The notes under the pieces: model-generated
The model's input: the letters and a program-made list of their open reading frames with translations, nothing else
What the model was told of the DNA's origin: nothing
Databases searched by the model: none
Shown: positions 42,222 through 51,245 of the stretch, in pieces
Layout: each line of letters begins with the position of its first letter
How positions within the stretch are numbered: position 1 is the first letter of the stretch
Translations under genes and position numbers: made by a program
NCBI RefSeq assembly: GCF_014653155.1
Contig: NZ_BNAF01000018.1
Coordinates: forward strand, 18,054 to 82,053
Length of the DNA: 64,000 bases
Reading direction: 5' to 3'
Source of the DNA: Sphingobacterium griseoflavum
Lineage (GTDB): Bacteria; Bacteroidota; Bacteroidia; Sphingobacteriales; Sphingobacteriaceae

Positions 42222-44579
42222 ATGATTAAAAAGGATATTTTTTTTGCTTTTGCAAGTATAACGCTTTTGGCGCTAATTTTAGCATCGTGCCGTTCGGCTA
42301 GATACTTGAGTGAAGATCAGGCGTTAGTTACAAAGGTTGAGATAGACGGTATTGATCCCTCGCTAAAGGAGCGTGCGTCAGCCTATATATCGACCGAGAT
42401 CAAGCCAAATTCCCGGTTAAATCTGACGTTATACAACCTGTTTAATACAGAAAATGGTAGGTACAAAAGGGACGGCATTCGAAGCGTCGGCGAAGCGCCC
42501 CACATTGTGGATTCATCGTTGATCGATTTTTCGGCAAAACAGATCAATCGATTCTTGCAGACAAAAGGTTATTTCAATGCGAGCGTGACGCCGCAGAAGA
42601 GGGTGAAAAATAAGAAGGCTGCCATAGTGTTTGAGATAGAAGCAGGACAGCCTTTTGTTTATGGTAAGATTGCACATCAGGTAGCTGATTCATCCATTGA
42701 TGTGGTTTATCAAAGGGAAGTGCTTCCGTATTCCAATGCGAGAAAAGGTAAGCGGTTCGATAGTGCCGATCTCCTCGAAGAAAGAGAATCCATGTATGTA
42801 AAGCTGAAGGAGTATGGTTATTTTGAGTACCTACGGCAATACATGCGCGTAGGCATCGATACCAACCGGATAGCCAAGCAAGCTGATGTGAAGGTTGAGA
42901 TTCAGAATCCGACGGACAGCACGCGGCATGTTGTATATTATGTCGATAGTGTATTCGCTATCGTTCGACTTCCTTACGGCCAAATTGGAAATAAAAAAAA
43001 CAATCGCTATCATGATCAATCAATTGGGGTGGATTACCTCGATGAGACCGGAAAATTTCGTTTGCGACCCTTGGCTCAATATATGTATTTGCGCCCCGGT
43101 ATGCGCTATAATATGAAGAAAGAAAATCAGTCCTACGATAGGCTGTACGAGACAAATGGCTTTCGAAATATCAAGATCAATTATCAAAAGGTAGATTCCA
43201 ACAAGTTACATGTCACCTACGAGCTCACGCCGCGGCCGGTTATGGCCAATCAGGTGGAAGGAGAATTTACATTCAGTTCGGGCATGAGCGGATTCAATGT
43301 GGGTAATACCTTTTCGCACCGCAATGTCTTTGGAGGCGCCGAACAATTGGAAGTAAAAATGCGATATGGTGTCCTGTTTGACCCTCGGCTGGAAGGCGGT
43401 TTAGCCAATAAAATCTTCAATAACGATTTTCAGATTGGCGTCAATTTGATTATCCCTCGGCTGATGACGCCTTTTGAAAATTCAAGCTCAGGAACCTATG
43501 GGCTGCCGCGCACCACATTTTCCAGCACGTTGCAGCTCTTTCAGCAGGATGGGACGTACGCCAACCGATACTTTACGAACACACTTAATTACATTTGGTA
43601 CAGTGGCGTAAACTCCCAACACAGCTTGACCCCTGCATCAGTTGAATATCGACAGGGACGGCTGAATGCCGATTTTGCCCGGCGGCTCGAAGAGGAAGGG
43701 TATCAACTTTACATACAAAGCAATAATCGTCAATATTTTGGTTTAAGTGCCCAATATGCATTTACCTACAATGCCAAAAGATTGCTCCGACTCGAGGATT
43801 TTAATTATTTTCGAATAGGCTTGGAAAGTAGTGGCAATCTGTTGGGCTTGGCCGGCAACCTATTTAATTTTACGACATCCAACGATGGTGAAAAGCAACT
43901 GTTTGGGGTGCCATATCTGCAATATGCAAAGGCTGAATTGGATTATCGCTGGTACAAACATTTAGCGGGTAATCAACAAGTTGTGCTGCGTTTCAATGGT
44001 GGAGTGGCCGTTCCCTATGGCAACAATTCAGAATTGCTCATCTTTGAAAAGAGCTTTTACGGTGGTGGGATGAATGGTATCCGCGCTTGGCAGGCCCGGA
44101 CATTGGGACCTGGCAATTACGATAGAAGTGGCTTGACCGAGCAACTGCGATTAAACTTACGTAATTTGGATCAGCTTGGCGAAGTCAAATTGGAGGCGAA
44201 TGCCGAATACCGCTTTCGCTTGCTGAACAAGTTTTTAGGTGCGAAACTGAATGGCGCAACTTTTTTGGATGCTGGGAATATTTGGCTACTTCGCGATAAT
44301 GAGTTTGCCCCAAATGGTGAGGGTACCTTTAAGGCAGATCGCTTTTTATCACAAATAGCATTAGGATCGGGCTTTGGGCTTCGATTGGATATGGATTATT
44401 TTATTATTCGTCTTGATGCCGGACTTAAATTGAAAGATCCCCAGTTTGCTGGAGGCAAACAATGGGTAATTAAAGAGTTCTTTAACGCACGGGAATTTAA
44501 ACAGGCTTTTTACGAGTCCCGGCGGCCCGATCGCTACAACTTTATCCAATACAACTTTAGCGTAGGACTTCCTTTCTAA
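42222..44579 (+). CDS. BamA/TamA-type Omp85 outer-membrane lipoprotein (TamL-like)
   Basis: An outer-membrane Omp85 protein of 785 aa. Its signal ends in a lipobox (LILASC, Cys about 23), a feature of the Bacteroidetes TamL group. POTRA-like domains lie at about 35-350 (for example INRFLQTKGYFNASVTP and YDRLYETNGFRNIKINYQ), followed by a 16-strand-type barrel with KSFYGGGMNGIRAWQARTLGPG matching the family's lid-loop region and a final aromatic strand (FIQYNFSVGLPF). TamL normally works with TamB in outer-membrane assembly; no tamB follows here. The ATG at 42222 is chosen over the TTG at 42219. Confidence 0.88.
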   Translation: MIKKDIFFAFASITLLALILASCRSARYLSEDQALVTKVEIDGIDPSLKERASAYISTEIKPNSRLNLTLYNLFNTENGRYKRDGIRSVGEAPHIVDSSLIDFSAKQINRFLQTKGYFNASVTPQKRVKNKKAAIVFEIEAGQPFVYGKIAHQVADSSIDVVYQREVLPYSNARKGKRFDSADLLEERESMYVKLKEYGYFEYLRQYMRVGIDTNRIAKQADVKVEIQNPTDSTRHVVYYVDSVFAIVRLPYGQIGNKKNNRYHDQSIGVDYLDETGKFRLRPLAQYMYLRPGMRYNMKKENQSYDRLYETNGFRNIKINYQKVDSNKLHVTYELTPRPVMANQVEGEFTFSSGMSGFNVGNTFSHRNVFGGAEQLEVKMRYGVLFDPRLEGGLANKIFNNDFQIGVNLIIPRLMTPFENSSSGTYGLPRTTFSSTLQLFQQDGTYANRYFTNTLNYIWYSGVNSQHSLTPASVEYRQGRLNADFARRLEEEGYQLYIQSNNRQYFGLSAQYAFTYNAKRLLRLEDFNYFRIGLESSGNLLGLAGNLFNFTTSNDGEKQLFGVPYLQYAKAELDYRWYKHLAGNQQVVLRFNGGVAVPYGNNSELLIFEKSFYGGGMNGIRAWQARTLGPGNYDRSGLTEQLRLNLRNLDQLGEVKLEANAEYRFRLLNKFLGAKLNGATFLDAGNIWLLRDNEFAPNGEGTFKADRFLSQIALGSGFGLRLDMDYFIIRLDAGLKLKDPQFAGGKQWVIKEFFNAREFKQAFYESRRPDRYNFIQYNFSVGLPF

Positions 44580-45109
44580 ATCAATCCCTTGATCGCTGTA
44601 AATATGCTTTCGATAATCTTGCTAAGGTCTAATCCTTTCGAGTAATTGAAGTAGACATATACGATTGCCAAAACCACCAGAACGGTTAAAAAGCGTTTGA
44701 AAAGATAGCCGATAAATAGCAAGGAGGCGGGAATAAACAACAGCAACAGGCCGGAGATCTTAAATGGCTTTAACGCTTGTTCGGATTTATGGATGTAGTA
44801 TAGTTTTCCTATCGAATCGTCTTGATTTTTATGCTTAAAAAATACAAAAGTAGAAGAGGCCAGGGGATGTTTTACCACAGCGATACCATCATGAAAGGAA
44901 AGATCTTGCTGAAAACCATTGAGTTCAAAAACAAAGGTGCCATTTATATTTTCTAGGGGCTGTTCTGCACTATCGATAGCTATGATGGCCAGCTTTCCAT
45001 TTTGCGTTAAGTTTTCTTTCACAATAAAATTGGCGATACGTTGAGGTTGCGCCTTAGCAACCATCGTTGCGGCCAACGAGATAAGAATTATATAGCGTAT
45101 ATGCTTCAC
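44576..45109 (-). CDS. Exported membrane protein of unknown function
   Basis: A 177-aa protein with an N-terminal signal (about 1-20, ATMVAKAQ), a beta-rich exported middle (about 22-110) and two closely spaced transmembrane helices near the C-terminus (about 120-136 and 138-157), ending in an amphipathic segment. I do not recognise a family. Its stop codon overlaps that of the convergent TamL-like gene by the shared tetranucleotide CTAA. Upstream it faces the divergent 84-aa membrane protein gene across a 209-bp spacer with a large hairpin. Confidence 0.65.
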   Translation of the reverse strand: MKHIRYIILISLAATMVAKAQPQRIANFIVKENLTQNGKLAIIAIDSAEQPLENINGTFVFELNGFQQDLSFHDGIAVVKHPLASSTFVFFKHKNQDDSIGKLYYIHKSEQALKPFKISGLLLLFIPASLLFIGYLFKRFLTVLVVLAIVYVYFNYSKGLDLSKIIESIFTAIKGLI

Positions 45110-45184
45110 GTTTTAGCGATTTGATACAATATTAGTAAAAATTGGTAATTAAATCACGAGACTTTCCAAGTACGGTGTGGCAAC

Positions 45185-45200
45185 CGATGCTGCAGCATCG
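45185..45200. repeat. Extended hairpin in divergent spacer
   Basis: CGATGCTGCAGCATCG is a perfect 16-bp palindrome. The flanks GGCAA (45179-45183) and TTGCC (45203-45207) extend the stem with a small bulge. No T run follows, so it is not a standard terminator. It lies between two divergent genes encoding membrane proteins, and could be an operator, a stable RNA hairpin or a small repeat element. Confidence 0.5.
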
Positions 45201-45260
45201 ATTTGCCTACCAGCCCGTATCCCAAGATCATCCTCCCGGAGTCTCTTTGAGCTTTTTATT

Positions 45261-45292
45261 TTTGACATTTGTAGATTTCTTACGTACATTTG
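45261..45292 (+). promoter_or_regulatory. Promoter of the 84-aa membrane protein gene
   Basis: TTTG (45261-45264), 20 bases, then TACATTTG (45285-45292): an exact consensus match, with a predicted start about 20 bases before the ATG at 45319. Confidence 0.72.
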
Positions 45293-45318
45293 TCGAAGTT
45301 AAATAAGATTATACGGAT

Positions 45319-45573
45319 ATGGAAAATATAGCGTCTCAAAGACCAGCCAAAAAAACAGATAATAATGCAAATCGTACGGAGTATTATGTAACATTAACGG
45401 TGGCTATTGTAATTGGGTTAATTGGAGTATTTATCAGATTTGTTCCCGATGTTATCCCCGCGCTGGATCAATTTACGTTTATGTTTTCGTTGGTTGCCAA
45501 CCTGGCCATGATCGTTGCGACAGTCATCGCATTCAAAGTTGTTTTCGGTATATTGGGTTTCGGTAAAAAATAG
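45319..45573 (+). CDS. Small two-helix membrane protein
   Basis: An 84-aa inner-membrane protein. A hydrophilic N-terminus (about 1-22) is followed by two hydrophobic helices (about 25-43 and 53-78) joined by a short loop (RFVPDVIPALDQF), with a Gly-Lys C-terminus. No known domain is recognised. It has a near-ideal promoter (45261-45292) and its own terminator, so it is a highly defined single-gene unit, probably well expressed. Function unknown. Confidence 0.75.
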   Translation: MENIASQRPAKKTDNNANRTEYYVTLTVAIVIGLIGVFIRFVPDVIPALDQFTFMFSLVANLAMIVATVIAFKVVFGILGFGKK

Positions 45574-45601
45574 CCGCTATTTTTCTTTAAGATATGATAA
45601 G

Positions 45602-45630
45602 ACCATTCATTGTAAGATGAATGGTTTTTT
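45602..45630 (+). terminator. Terminator of the 84-aa protein gene
   Basis: ACCATTCAT (45602-45610) pairs with ATGAATGGT (45617-45625), followed by a T run. Confidence 0.85.
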
Positions 45631-45662
45631 ATTGCCATTTCCACGGATTGCTGCATGCTCAT

Positions 45663-45695
45663 AAAAAAAGCCCGAGTCGTACTGACCGGGCTTTT
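45663..45695 (-). terminator. Terminator of the four-helix membrane protein gene
   Basis: AAAAGCCCG (45666-45674) and CGGGCTTTT (45687-45695) form the stem, followed on the minus strand by a T run. It lies directly after the gene ending at 45715. Confidence 0.8.
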
Positions 45696-45714
45696 AATTA
45701 TTTGGTAATCCCTA

Positions 45715-46134
45715 TTAGCCGTTGATCAATGACCAAGTGCCCCAAGGAATTCTAGATAGAATCAGAATCAATCCGAGAATATAAAAAATCAAAACGGTTT
45801 TATTTGCTTTCTTGGCATCTGTGATCTTTTTCGCCTTGATGTAGCCAACTGTAATCAATACAATAGCCAGAATCATCATCAAGGGGTGCTCCAGAAAATA
45901 AAGACGCGACGTGCTATTCTTCATGTTCGCTCCAGAAAAAGCTTGTATACCGAGTGGAGATACGAAATATATGATCAGGCCGACCAGCAGTTGCAGGTGG
46001 GCTGATATGAACCCTATTAACGCAACTTTGCGGTTGTAGGGTTTGTTTCCCAAATAATTGGACAGGGTAATGACAATAGCAATTACCAAAGCTAGCAACA
46101 ACACGATTGCTAAGGTTGAATGTAGATGTTTCAT
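45715..46134 (-). CDS. Four-helix membrane protein, function unknown
   Basis: A 139-aa inner-membrane protein with four transmembrane helices (about 7-26, 38-58, 83-101, 113-130). Conserved-looking His residues lie near helix ends (SAHLQLLVG and LEHPLMMILA). Paired His in a four-helix bundle recalls small haem-b proteins, and some relatives have been labelled cytochrome-b-like, but haem binding is unproven. It has a terminator directly after it and a possible -7 box upstream (TACCTTTG on the minus strand at 46237-46244). Confidence 0.72.
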   Translation of the reverse strand: MKHLHSTLAIVLLLALVIAIVITLSNYLGNKPYNRKVALIGFISAHLQLLVGLIIYFVSPLGIQAFSGANMKNSTSRLYFLEHPLMMILAIVLITVGYIKAKKITDAKKANKTVLIFYILGLILILSRIPWGTWSLING

Positions 46135-46236
46135 TCCGGTTACTGTAAATTTAAAATTTGTACTTTATCTCTTCTCTAAAATACAGCTTTCGCGCAAGCG
46201 GCGCTCAGCTGCGTGGCAAATTTTAACTTGCCCTGA

Positions 46237-46244
46237 CAAAGGTA
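46237..46244 (-). promoter_or_regulatory. Possible -7 box upstream of the four-helix protein gene
   Basis: The minus strand reads TACCTTTG, about 100 bases before the ATG at 46134 and right after the end of the M28 peptidase gene. No clear -33 box is seen. Confidence 0.35.
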
Positions 46245-47906
46245 CTATTTTGCCAGTCGCTTATCGCTTATTTCTTTAAATTCCGAATGCTTTTTAAATG
46301 TGGGAAATGTTTGCTCCATACTCATCATATAACCCACATCAAAAAATAGGCGGATGTCTTGCAGGATACCTGCAAAGTCCCAGTTTTCATCCACTTCGTC
46401 AGACACGGTGTGGTATCGTCCAGCGAGTGCTTTTCTGCGTTTTGTGTTTGCTGTCGAATCAGCCGAGACTAGTTCGCTACCACTGCCCATAAACAATCCG
46501 GGGACGCCAACTTTTACGAAGTTGAAATGGTCCGAACGATAAAAGCCGCCAGACGACGGGTTACCTTCGCCTTTTACCACACGGCCGAACTTAGCGGCAG
46601 AGCGCTCAACATAGTCTTCAATTTCGGTCTGCCCGCGTCCCACGATGGACACGTCGCGGGTTGCTCCCAGTGCACTGAAAGCGTCCATATTTAGGTTGGC
46701 TACGGTTTTATTCAGTGGGAAAATAGGGTTTTGCGCGTAATAGTCGGAGCCTAACAAGCCCTCTTCTTCTGCCGTGACGGCTAAAAAAACGATGGTTCGT
46801 TCAGGCCGCACTTTGGCGGCTTGGAAGGCTTTCGCAATTTCAAAAAGGGCTGCAACACCTGCGGCATTGTCAATAGCACCGTTATAAATAGAGTCGCCGT
46901 CTACGGCCTCACCAATGCCCAAATGATCCCAATGTGCGGTGTATATGATGGTCTCGTCTGCGCGTTTGCTGCCCGCTAGCTTCGCGATGACATTATTGGA
47001 ACTTGATTTGCGCATGCTGTTTTTCAGTTGTACGGATATCTCCACCCCCAACGGGATCGCATTGAAGCCCTTCCTTTTCGCCCGATCTTGTACGTCTCGA
47101 GGTTGTCCGGCTAGTGCGAAGAGTTTCTCCGCAACGCCGCTCGTTATCCACCCTTCAAAAGAAGTGGTCTTCGCTACGCTGGTATTCTCTATCAAACTCA
47201 GCTGAGGTCCCGACCAGCCGCTACGCACCACATTCCAACCGTAGCTTGCCGCTTCGGTGTCGTGGATCAGCAGCACGCCAGCAGCACCTTGACGGGCAGC
47301 CTCCTCATATTTGTAAGTCCAACGACCATAGTAGGTCATGGTGTCGGCCTTGAAAAGTTCTTTATCATAGTGGCCGGGATCGCTTACCAACACGACGACC
47401 GTTTTTCCCTTCACATCCACCCCGGCGTAATCGTTCCAGCCAAATTCGGGAGCCACAATGCCAAATCCGACGAATACCAGTTCGGAGTCCTGTATGTCGA
47501 TTTGTTCGTCCAGACGGCGGCTGCCAATAACGTAGTCTGCGAGATAGTCTGCAGAAAAGGAGCCCGATTTTCCGTAAAATGTCAAGTTTTTTTGCAGCGG
47601 CGTAGATGCTGTTTCTACCATGGGTACTTCTTGAAAGTAGCTGCCTTGGTTGCCCGGCTCCAGTCCCAACGCTTTAAATTGCGCTTGGATGTAGTTGACC
47701 GTTAAGGTATCCCCTTTGGTAAAAGGCTTTCTTCCTAAGAAGGTATCCGCAGAAAGCGTTTTTACATAGTTGCTATACGTATCTTCGCTAATAGCCGCCA
47801 TGGCCGTGCTGTCAAGCTGCGATGCATCAAACGTGCCTTCGCTCTGTTGCTGACAAGCGTACAGGAGGGTCAGGGCGCCGGATAAAAAAAGTAATTTTTT
47901 TTTCAT
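46245..47906 (-). CDS. M28 family zinc aminopeptidase lipoprotein with PA domain
   Basis: An exported metallopeptidase of 553 aa. The lipobox is LLYAC (Cys about 18). A protease-associated (PA) insertion lies at about 140-270 (with GKTVVVLVSDPG and GAAGVLLIHD). The M28 catalytic core follows (about 290-545), with metal ligands in TAHWDHLG, NGAIDNAAG and VTAEEEGLLGS, and later RSDHFNF. It should trim N-terminal residues from peptides in the periplasm or at the surface. It is a single gene; the SprT-like gene ends 26 bp upstream on the same strand, so co-transcription is possible. Confidence 0.92.
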   Translation of the reverse strand: MKKKLLFLSGALTLLYACQQQSEGTFDASQLDSTAMAAISEDTYSNYVKTLSADTFLGRKPFTKGDTLTVNYIQAQFKALGLEPGNQGSYFQEVPMVETASTPLQKNLTFYGKSGSFSADYLADYVIGSRRLDEQIDIQDSELVFVGFGIVAPEFGWNDYAGVDVKGKTVVVLVSDPGHYDKELFKADTMTYYGRWTYKYEEAARQGAAGVLLIHDTEAASYGWNVVRSGWSGPQLSLIENTSVAKTTSFEGWITSGVAEKLFALAGQPRDVQDRAKRKGFNAIPLGVEISVQLKNSMRKSSSNNVIAKLAGSKRADETIIYTAHWDHLGIGEAVDGDSIYNGAIDNAAGVAALFEIAKAFQAAKVRPERTIVFLAVTAEEEGLLGSDYYAQNPIFPLNKTVANLNMDAFSALGATRDVSIVGRGQTEIEDYVERSAAKFGRVVKGEGNPSSGGFYRSDHFNFVKVGVPGLFMGSGSELVSADSTANTKRRKALAGRYHTVSDEVDENWDFAGILQDIRLFFDVGYMMSMEQTFPTFKKHSEFKEISDKRLAK

Positions 47907-47932
47907 GATGGTGACTCGGTAATGTTGAATAT

Positions 47933-48583
47933 TTAGGGTTGCTGCTTTTTCGAATTTATGCTATTGTATTCCGTTAGGCGTACAACTTCGGCTACCGGAT
48001 GGAAAAGGTATAACTTGTTTGTCGACAGTTCCAAGCATTTATAGCGTTTCCTGAGTTTTTCCTTTTTTTGGAACACACGTCCCCCCCTGACCACAAAAAT
48101 ACTGTTCTCTTCGATATCTTCAACGGTTGTCAAACCCGTTACCACCTGTTTATCATAGCCTTTCAGCGTCCGATAGAGCTGCACATCTGTGCAGCTTGAG
48201 GCGGCTGGATTGTCCATGTAACGGGAAATGGCCGCCAAGATATCAGCCGGAAATATCGCCAGTTGTAAGAAAGGGGACATCAATTCCTTGTAGGTGGATT
48301 TCCATTCCACTCCGTGGGGTTTCACACTATTTTTGTAGCGTTGCCAGGTGTGCAGGTGTGCAAACTCGTGGATAGTGGTAATTAGAAAGGCATACGAATT
48401 GAGATCATGGTTGATAGATATCCGGTGTGGTTGTCCTCGGAAAGGTGCCCGATAGTCGCCCAGTTTCGTTCGCCGGGCTCGCGCGATACGAAATTGACAG
48501 CCCGTATCGTTGATCCACGTGGAAATGATGGGGGCCGCCGAGGCAGGCATATATTTGCTCAATTGTTTTGAAAAATCCGCCAT
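47933..48583 (-). CDS. SprT-like zinc metalloprotease domain protein
   Basis: A 216-aa SprT-like protein. The zinc-binding HEFAH lies at residues 72-76 (TTIHEFAHLHTW), preceded by PHRISINHDLN and followed by HGVEWKSTYKELM, which supplies the later metal ligand region. The C-terminal part (about 165-216) includes FVVRGGRVFQKKEKLRKRYKC (only its basic character is noted). The ATG at 48583 (MADFSKQLSKYMP) is the family start; the frame extends to 48814 but that part is antisense to the DUF4835 gene. Eukaryotic relatives cut DNA-protein crosslinks; the bacterial role is unknown. recN lies close by, divergently. Confidence 0.85.
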   Translation of the reverse strand: MADFSKQLSKYMPASAAPIISTWINDTGCQFRIARARRTKLGDYRAPFRGQPHRISINHDLNSYAFLITTIHEFAHLHTWQRYKNSVKPHGVEWKSTYKELMSPFLQLAIFPADILAAISRYMDNPAASSCTDVQLYRTLKGYDKQVVTGLTTVEDIEENSIFVVRGGRVFQKKEKLRKRYKCLELSTNKLYLFHPVAEVVRLTEYNSINSKKQQP

Positions 48584-48679
48584 TGCTTGCAAACTTATTA
48601 TTTTTATTTGATAAACTGTGATAAGGTGGTTTCCGATGCCCAACGAATTAATTATATTTGATAGCTTAATCCGTTGCTC

Positions 48680-49573
48680 ATGAGAAAATACCTCATCCTC
48701 ATCGTATGTTGTTTTTGTTTTTTGTGCCCTCAGGCTCAAGAACTGAATATGCGTGTGGAGATTCAATCGCCACAAGTGCAAAATACGAATAAAAGAGCCT
48801 TGGATTTGCTCCAAAAGGTGATACAGGATTTTTTTAACAACCGATCATGGACCGATTTGAAAATCGATCCCCGAGAGCGGATCGACGGAGCAATATTCAT
48901 TACGATATCGGAATGGGATGGTTCGAAAAATTACAAAGCCGCTGCACAGTTATTCTCATATCGTCCGGTGTATGGGACGAATTACAGTACAACGGTTTTA
49001 GCATACAACGACCGCAGTTTCAATTTCTCCTACGTAGAGGGTGAACAACTCAACTTTAATGAAAATGCGAATCTGAACAATTTGTCTTCTTTATTGGCTT
49101 TCTACGCTAACGTCATCGTTGGGATGGATATGGATACCTTCAGATTATTCGGTGGGAATAAGTACCTCAATGCTGCTCGTAGTATATTGAATACCGCACA
49201 GGGGAACGCGGAGGAGGGTTGGCGATCCATGGAATCGCTCGTGAATAGATACTGGCTCATCAATAATTTGCTGGACAGACGCTATCAACCTTACCGTGAA
49301 TTTGCCTACCAATACCATATCAATGGGTTGGATAGAATGAGCCAAGACGAGTTGAAGGCTAGAAATACCATGGCGGAACTCTTGGACAAACTAGGCGAAG
49401 TGGATCGAAACAACACAGGTAATGTGTTGACTTCGGTTTTATTTGCGGCCAAAGCCGATGAATTTGTTGGAGTTTATAGTAAATTGCCAGGAAACCAAGG
49501 TGCACAAGTTTTTAACACGCTCGTTGCGCTTGATCCAAGCAACACTGCGAAATACGAGTTATTGAGGAAATAA
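48680..49573 (+). CDS. DUF4835 family exported protein
   Basis: A Bacteroidetes-specific exported protein of 297 aa. The signal peptide is about 1-19 (FLCPQAQ). The conserved start MRVEIQSPQVQNTNKR, SYRPVYGTNYSTTVLAYND and the middle segment LSSLLAFYANVIVGMDMDTF identify DUF4835. No enzymatic motif is visible. It lies 7 bp upstream of recN, an order shared by many relatives, so the two are translated from one mRNA, though no functional link to repair is known. The ATG at 48680 is chosen over the TTG at 48674. Confidence 0.9.
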   Translation: MRKYLILIVCCFCFLCPQAQELNMRVEIQSPQVQNTNKRALDLLQKVIQDFFNNRSWTDLKIDPRERIDGAIFITISEWDGSKNYKAAAQLFSYRPVYGTNYSTTVLAYNDRSFNFSYVEGEQLNFNENANLNNLSSLLAFYANVIVGMDMDTFRLFGGNKYLNAARSILNTAQGNAEEGWRSMESLVNRYWLINNLLDRRYQPYREFAYQYHINGLDRMSQDELKARNTMAELLDKLGEVDRNNTGNVLTSVLFAAKADEFVGVYSKLPGNQGAQVFNTLVALDPSNTAKYELLRK

Positions 49574-49580
49574 AAGAGAT

Positions 49581-51242
49581 ATGCTGACAAGACTACTTAT
49601 AAAAAACTACGCGCTTATTGAAGATTTGGATATCCAGTTTGATGCGGGTTTAAATATGATAACGGGAGAGACTGGAGCGGGAAAGTCTATCATCATGGGC
49701 GCATTAGGACTGATTTTAGGAAACCGTGCGGAAGGGAAACATTTTTTTCGGGAGGATCAGAAATGTGTGATCGAAGGATATTTTAGTCTGCATGCTTATC
49801 ATTTACGTCCTTTTTTTGTAGACAACGATCTGGATTACGAATCCGAAACAATCATTCGGCGGGAGATTTCTGTGGATGGTAAATCCCGGGCATTTGTCAA
49901 TGATTCGCCAGTCACTTTAAATGTGTTGAAGGCTTTGGGCGAATTGCTGATCGATATTCATTCGCAACATGCCACGCTGCAACTCAATACGGAACGTTTC
50001 CAGTTGATGGTGCTTGACAGCATGGCAAAAAATCAAGATGTGCTTGAGGCCTACCGCACAGCATTGCGACAATACAAGGATCAGCTTGCTCAGCTAGAAC
50101 AGTTGCAAAACGAGATTGCTAGCACCAATGCTGAGCTGGACTTTAACCAGTTTCAATTTGATGAATTGCAACAAGCCCAATTACAAATTGGGGAGCAGGA
50201 GCAGCTAGAGGAGGAAGTTAGTCAGCTGGAAAATGCCGAGGAAATTAAACGAGGGCTGTTTGGCGCATCGCATCTGTTGGATGAGCAAGAGCTTTCCGTT
50301 AATCAAGCAATCAAGGAAGTGCTACAGCACTTGCAAACCGTGCAGCGTTTTTTACCCTCCGTTGCGACATTGACTGAACGCTTGCAGAGTGCACAGATAG
50401 AGATTAAAGATATTGCACAGGAAGTGCAGATGTTAGGGCAGGAGGTGCATATGGATGAAAATCGTTTGGCCGCGGCCAACGAGCGTTTGAGTCTATTGTA
50501 CAACTTGCAGAAAAAACACCGTGTTGATACTGTTGTAGCATTATTGGATCTACAAAATGAATTGGAGCAAAAGATCTTAGCGGTAGCGAATAGGGAAGAA
50601 AAAGTTGCGCAAATGCAAAAAGACTTGGCGGATAGCCTGCAGCTGCTGAAAGAAGAAGGTAGCCGTTTGCATGAATCACGGGTGTCGGTGCAAGGGGAGG
50701 TACAGGAATATGTACAGTCGTTGTTGTCTGAGGTCGGGATGGGAAACGCCCAACTAAGCATCAGTCTGACCGAGCTTCCGATAGAACGCTACAAGACTAC
50801 GGGCGGAGATGACGTGCAATTCTTGTTCTCGGCCAACAAGGGACAAACACTACAGCCAATACATCGCGTCGCCTCAGGGGGAGAGTTATCGCGTGTTATG
50901 CTTGCAATAAAATCCTTGGTTGCAAGTAGCTCTGCCTTACCGACCATTATTTTTGATGAGATTGATACTGGTATATCGGGAGAGGTAGCCTTAAAGGTAG
51001 GTCAAATCATGGAGCGTCTATCTGCCAATATGCAGGTGTTGGCTATTAGTCACTTGCCGCAGATTGCGTCGAAAGGCAATAAGCACTTCAAAGTATATAA
51101 AATCGATGAGGCGGAAAAAACGAAAACGAATATTGTGCCCTTGGATGCTGAGCAACGTGTATTCGAGATAGCCCAGATGCTCAGCGGAACAAACCCGGGC
51201 GAATCTGCATTGAAGCATGCGCGGGAATTGGTAGGCTTATAA
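49581..51242 (+). CDS. recN: DNA repair protein RecN
   Basis: An SMC-like ATPase of 553 aa acting in recombinational repair of double-strand breaks. Walker A is MITGETGAGKSIIMGAL near the N-terminus. A long coiled coil (about 155-370) with two arms is interrupted by the hinge-like turn. The C-terminal half has RVASGGELSRVMLAIK (ABC signature) and Walker B TIIFDEIDTGISG. The length matches the family. It follows the DUF4835 gene by 7 bp and is closed by a hairpin. Confidence 0.97.
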   Translation: MLTRLLIKNYALIEDLDIQFDAGLNMITGETGAGKSIIMGALGLILGNRAEGKHFFREDQKCVIEGYFSLHAYHLRPFFVDNDLDYESETIIRREISVDGKSRAFVNDSPVTLNVLKALGELLIDIHSQHATLQLNTERFQLMVLDSMAKNQDVLEAYRTALRQYKDQLAQLEQLQNEIASTNAELDFNQFQFDELQQAQLQIGEQEQLEEEVSQLENAEEIKRGLFGASHLLDEQELSVNQAIKEVLQHLQTVQRFLPSVATLTERLQSAQIEIKDIAQEVQMLGQEVHMDENRLAAANERLSLLYNLQKKHRVDTVVALLDLQNELEQKILAVANREEKVAQMQKDLADSLQLLKEEGSRLHESRVSVQGEVQEYVQSLLSEVGMGNAQLSISLTELPIERYKTTGGDDVQFLFSANKGQTLQPIHRVASGGELSRVMLAIKSLVASSSALPTIIFDEIDTGISGEVALKVGQIMERLSANMQVLAISHLPQIASKGNKHFKVYKIDEAEKTKTNIVPLDAEQRVFEIAQMLSGTNPGESALKHARELVGL

Positions 51243-51245
51243 CAT

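Noticed and set aside
47262..47705. 147-aa plus-strand ORF inside the M28 peptidase gene
   Set aside because: Antisense shadow; the peptidase reading has all family motifs.
48584..48814. N-terminal extension of the SprT-like frame
   Set aside because: It overlaps the start of the divergent DUF4835 gene, has no family match, and the ATG at 48583 gives the normal SprT-like start.
50303..50761. 152-aa ORF on the minus strand inside recN, rich in Cys and Ser
   Set aside because: It is the antisense shadow of the Gln/Glu/Lys-rich coiled coil of RecN, which gives Cys/Ser-rich readings; no start signal or family resemblance.
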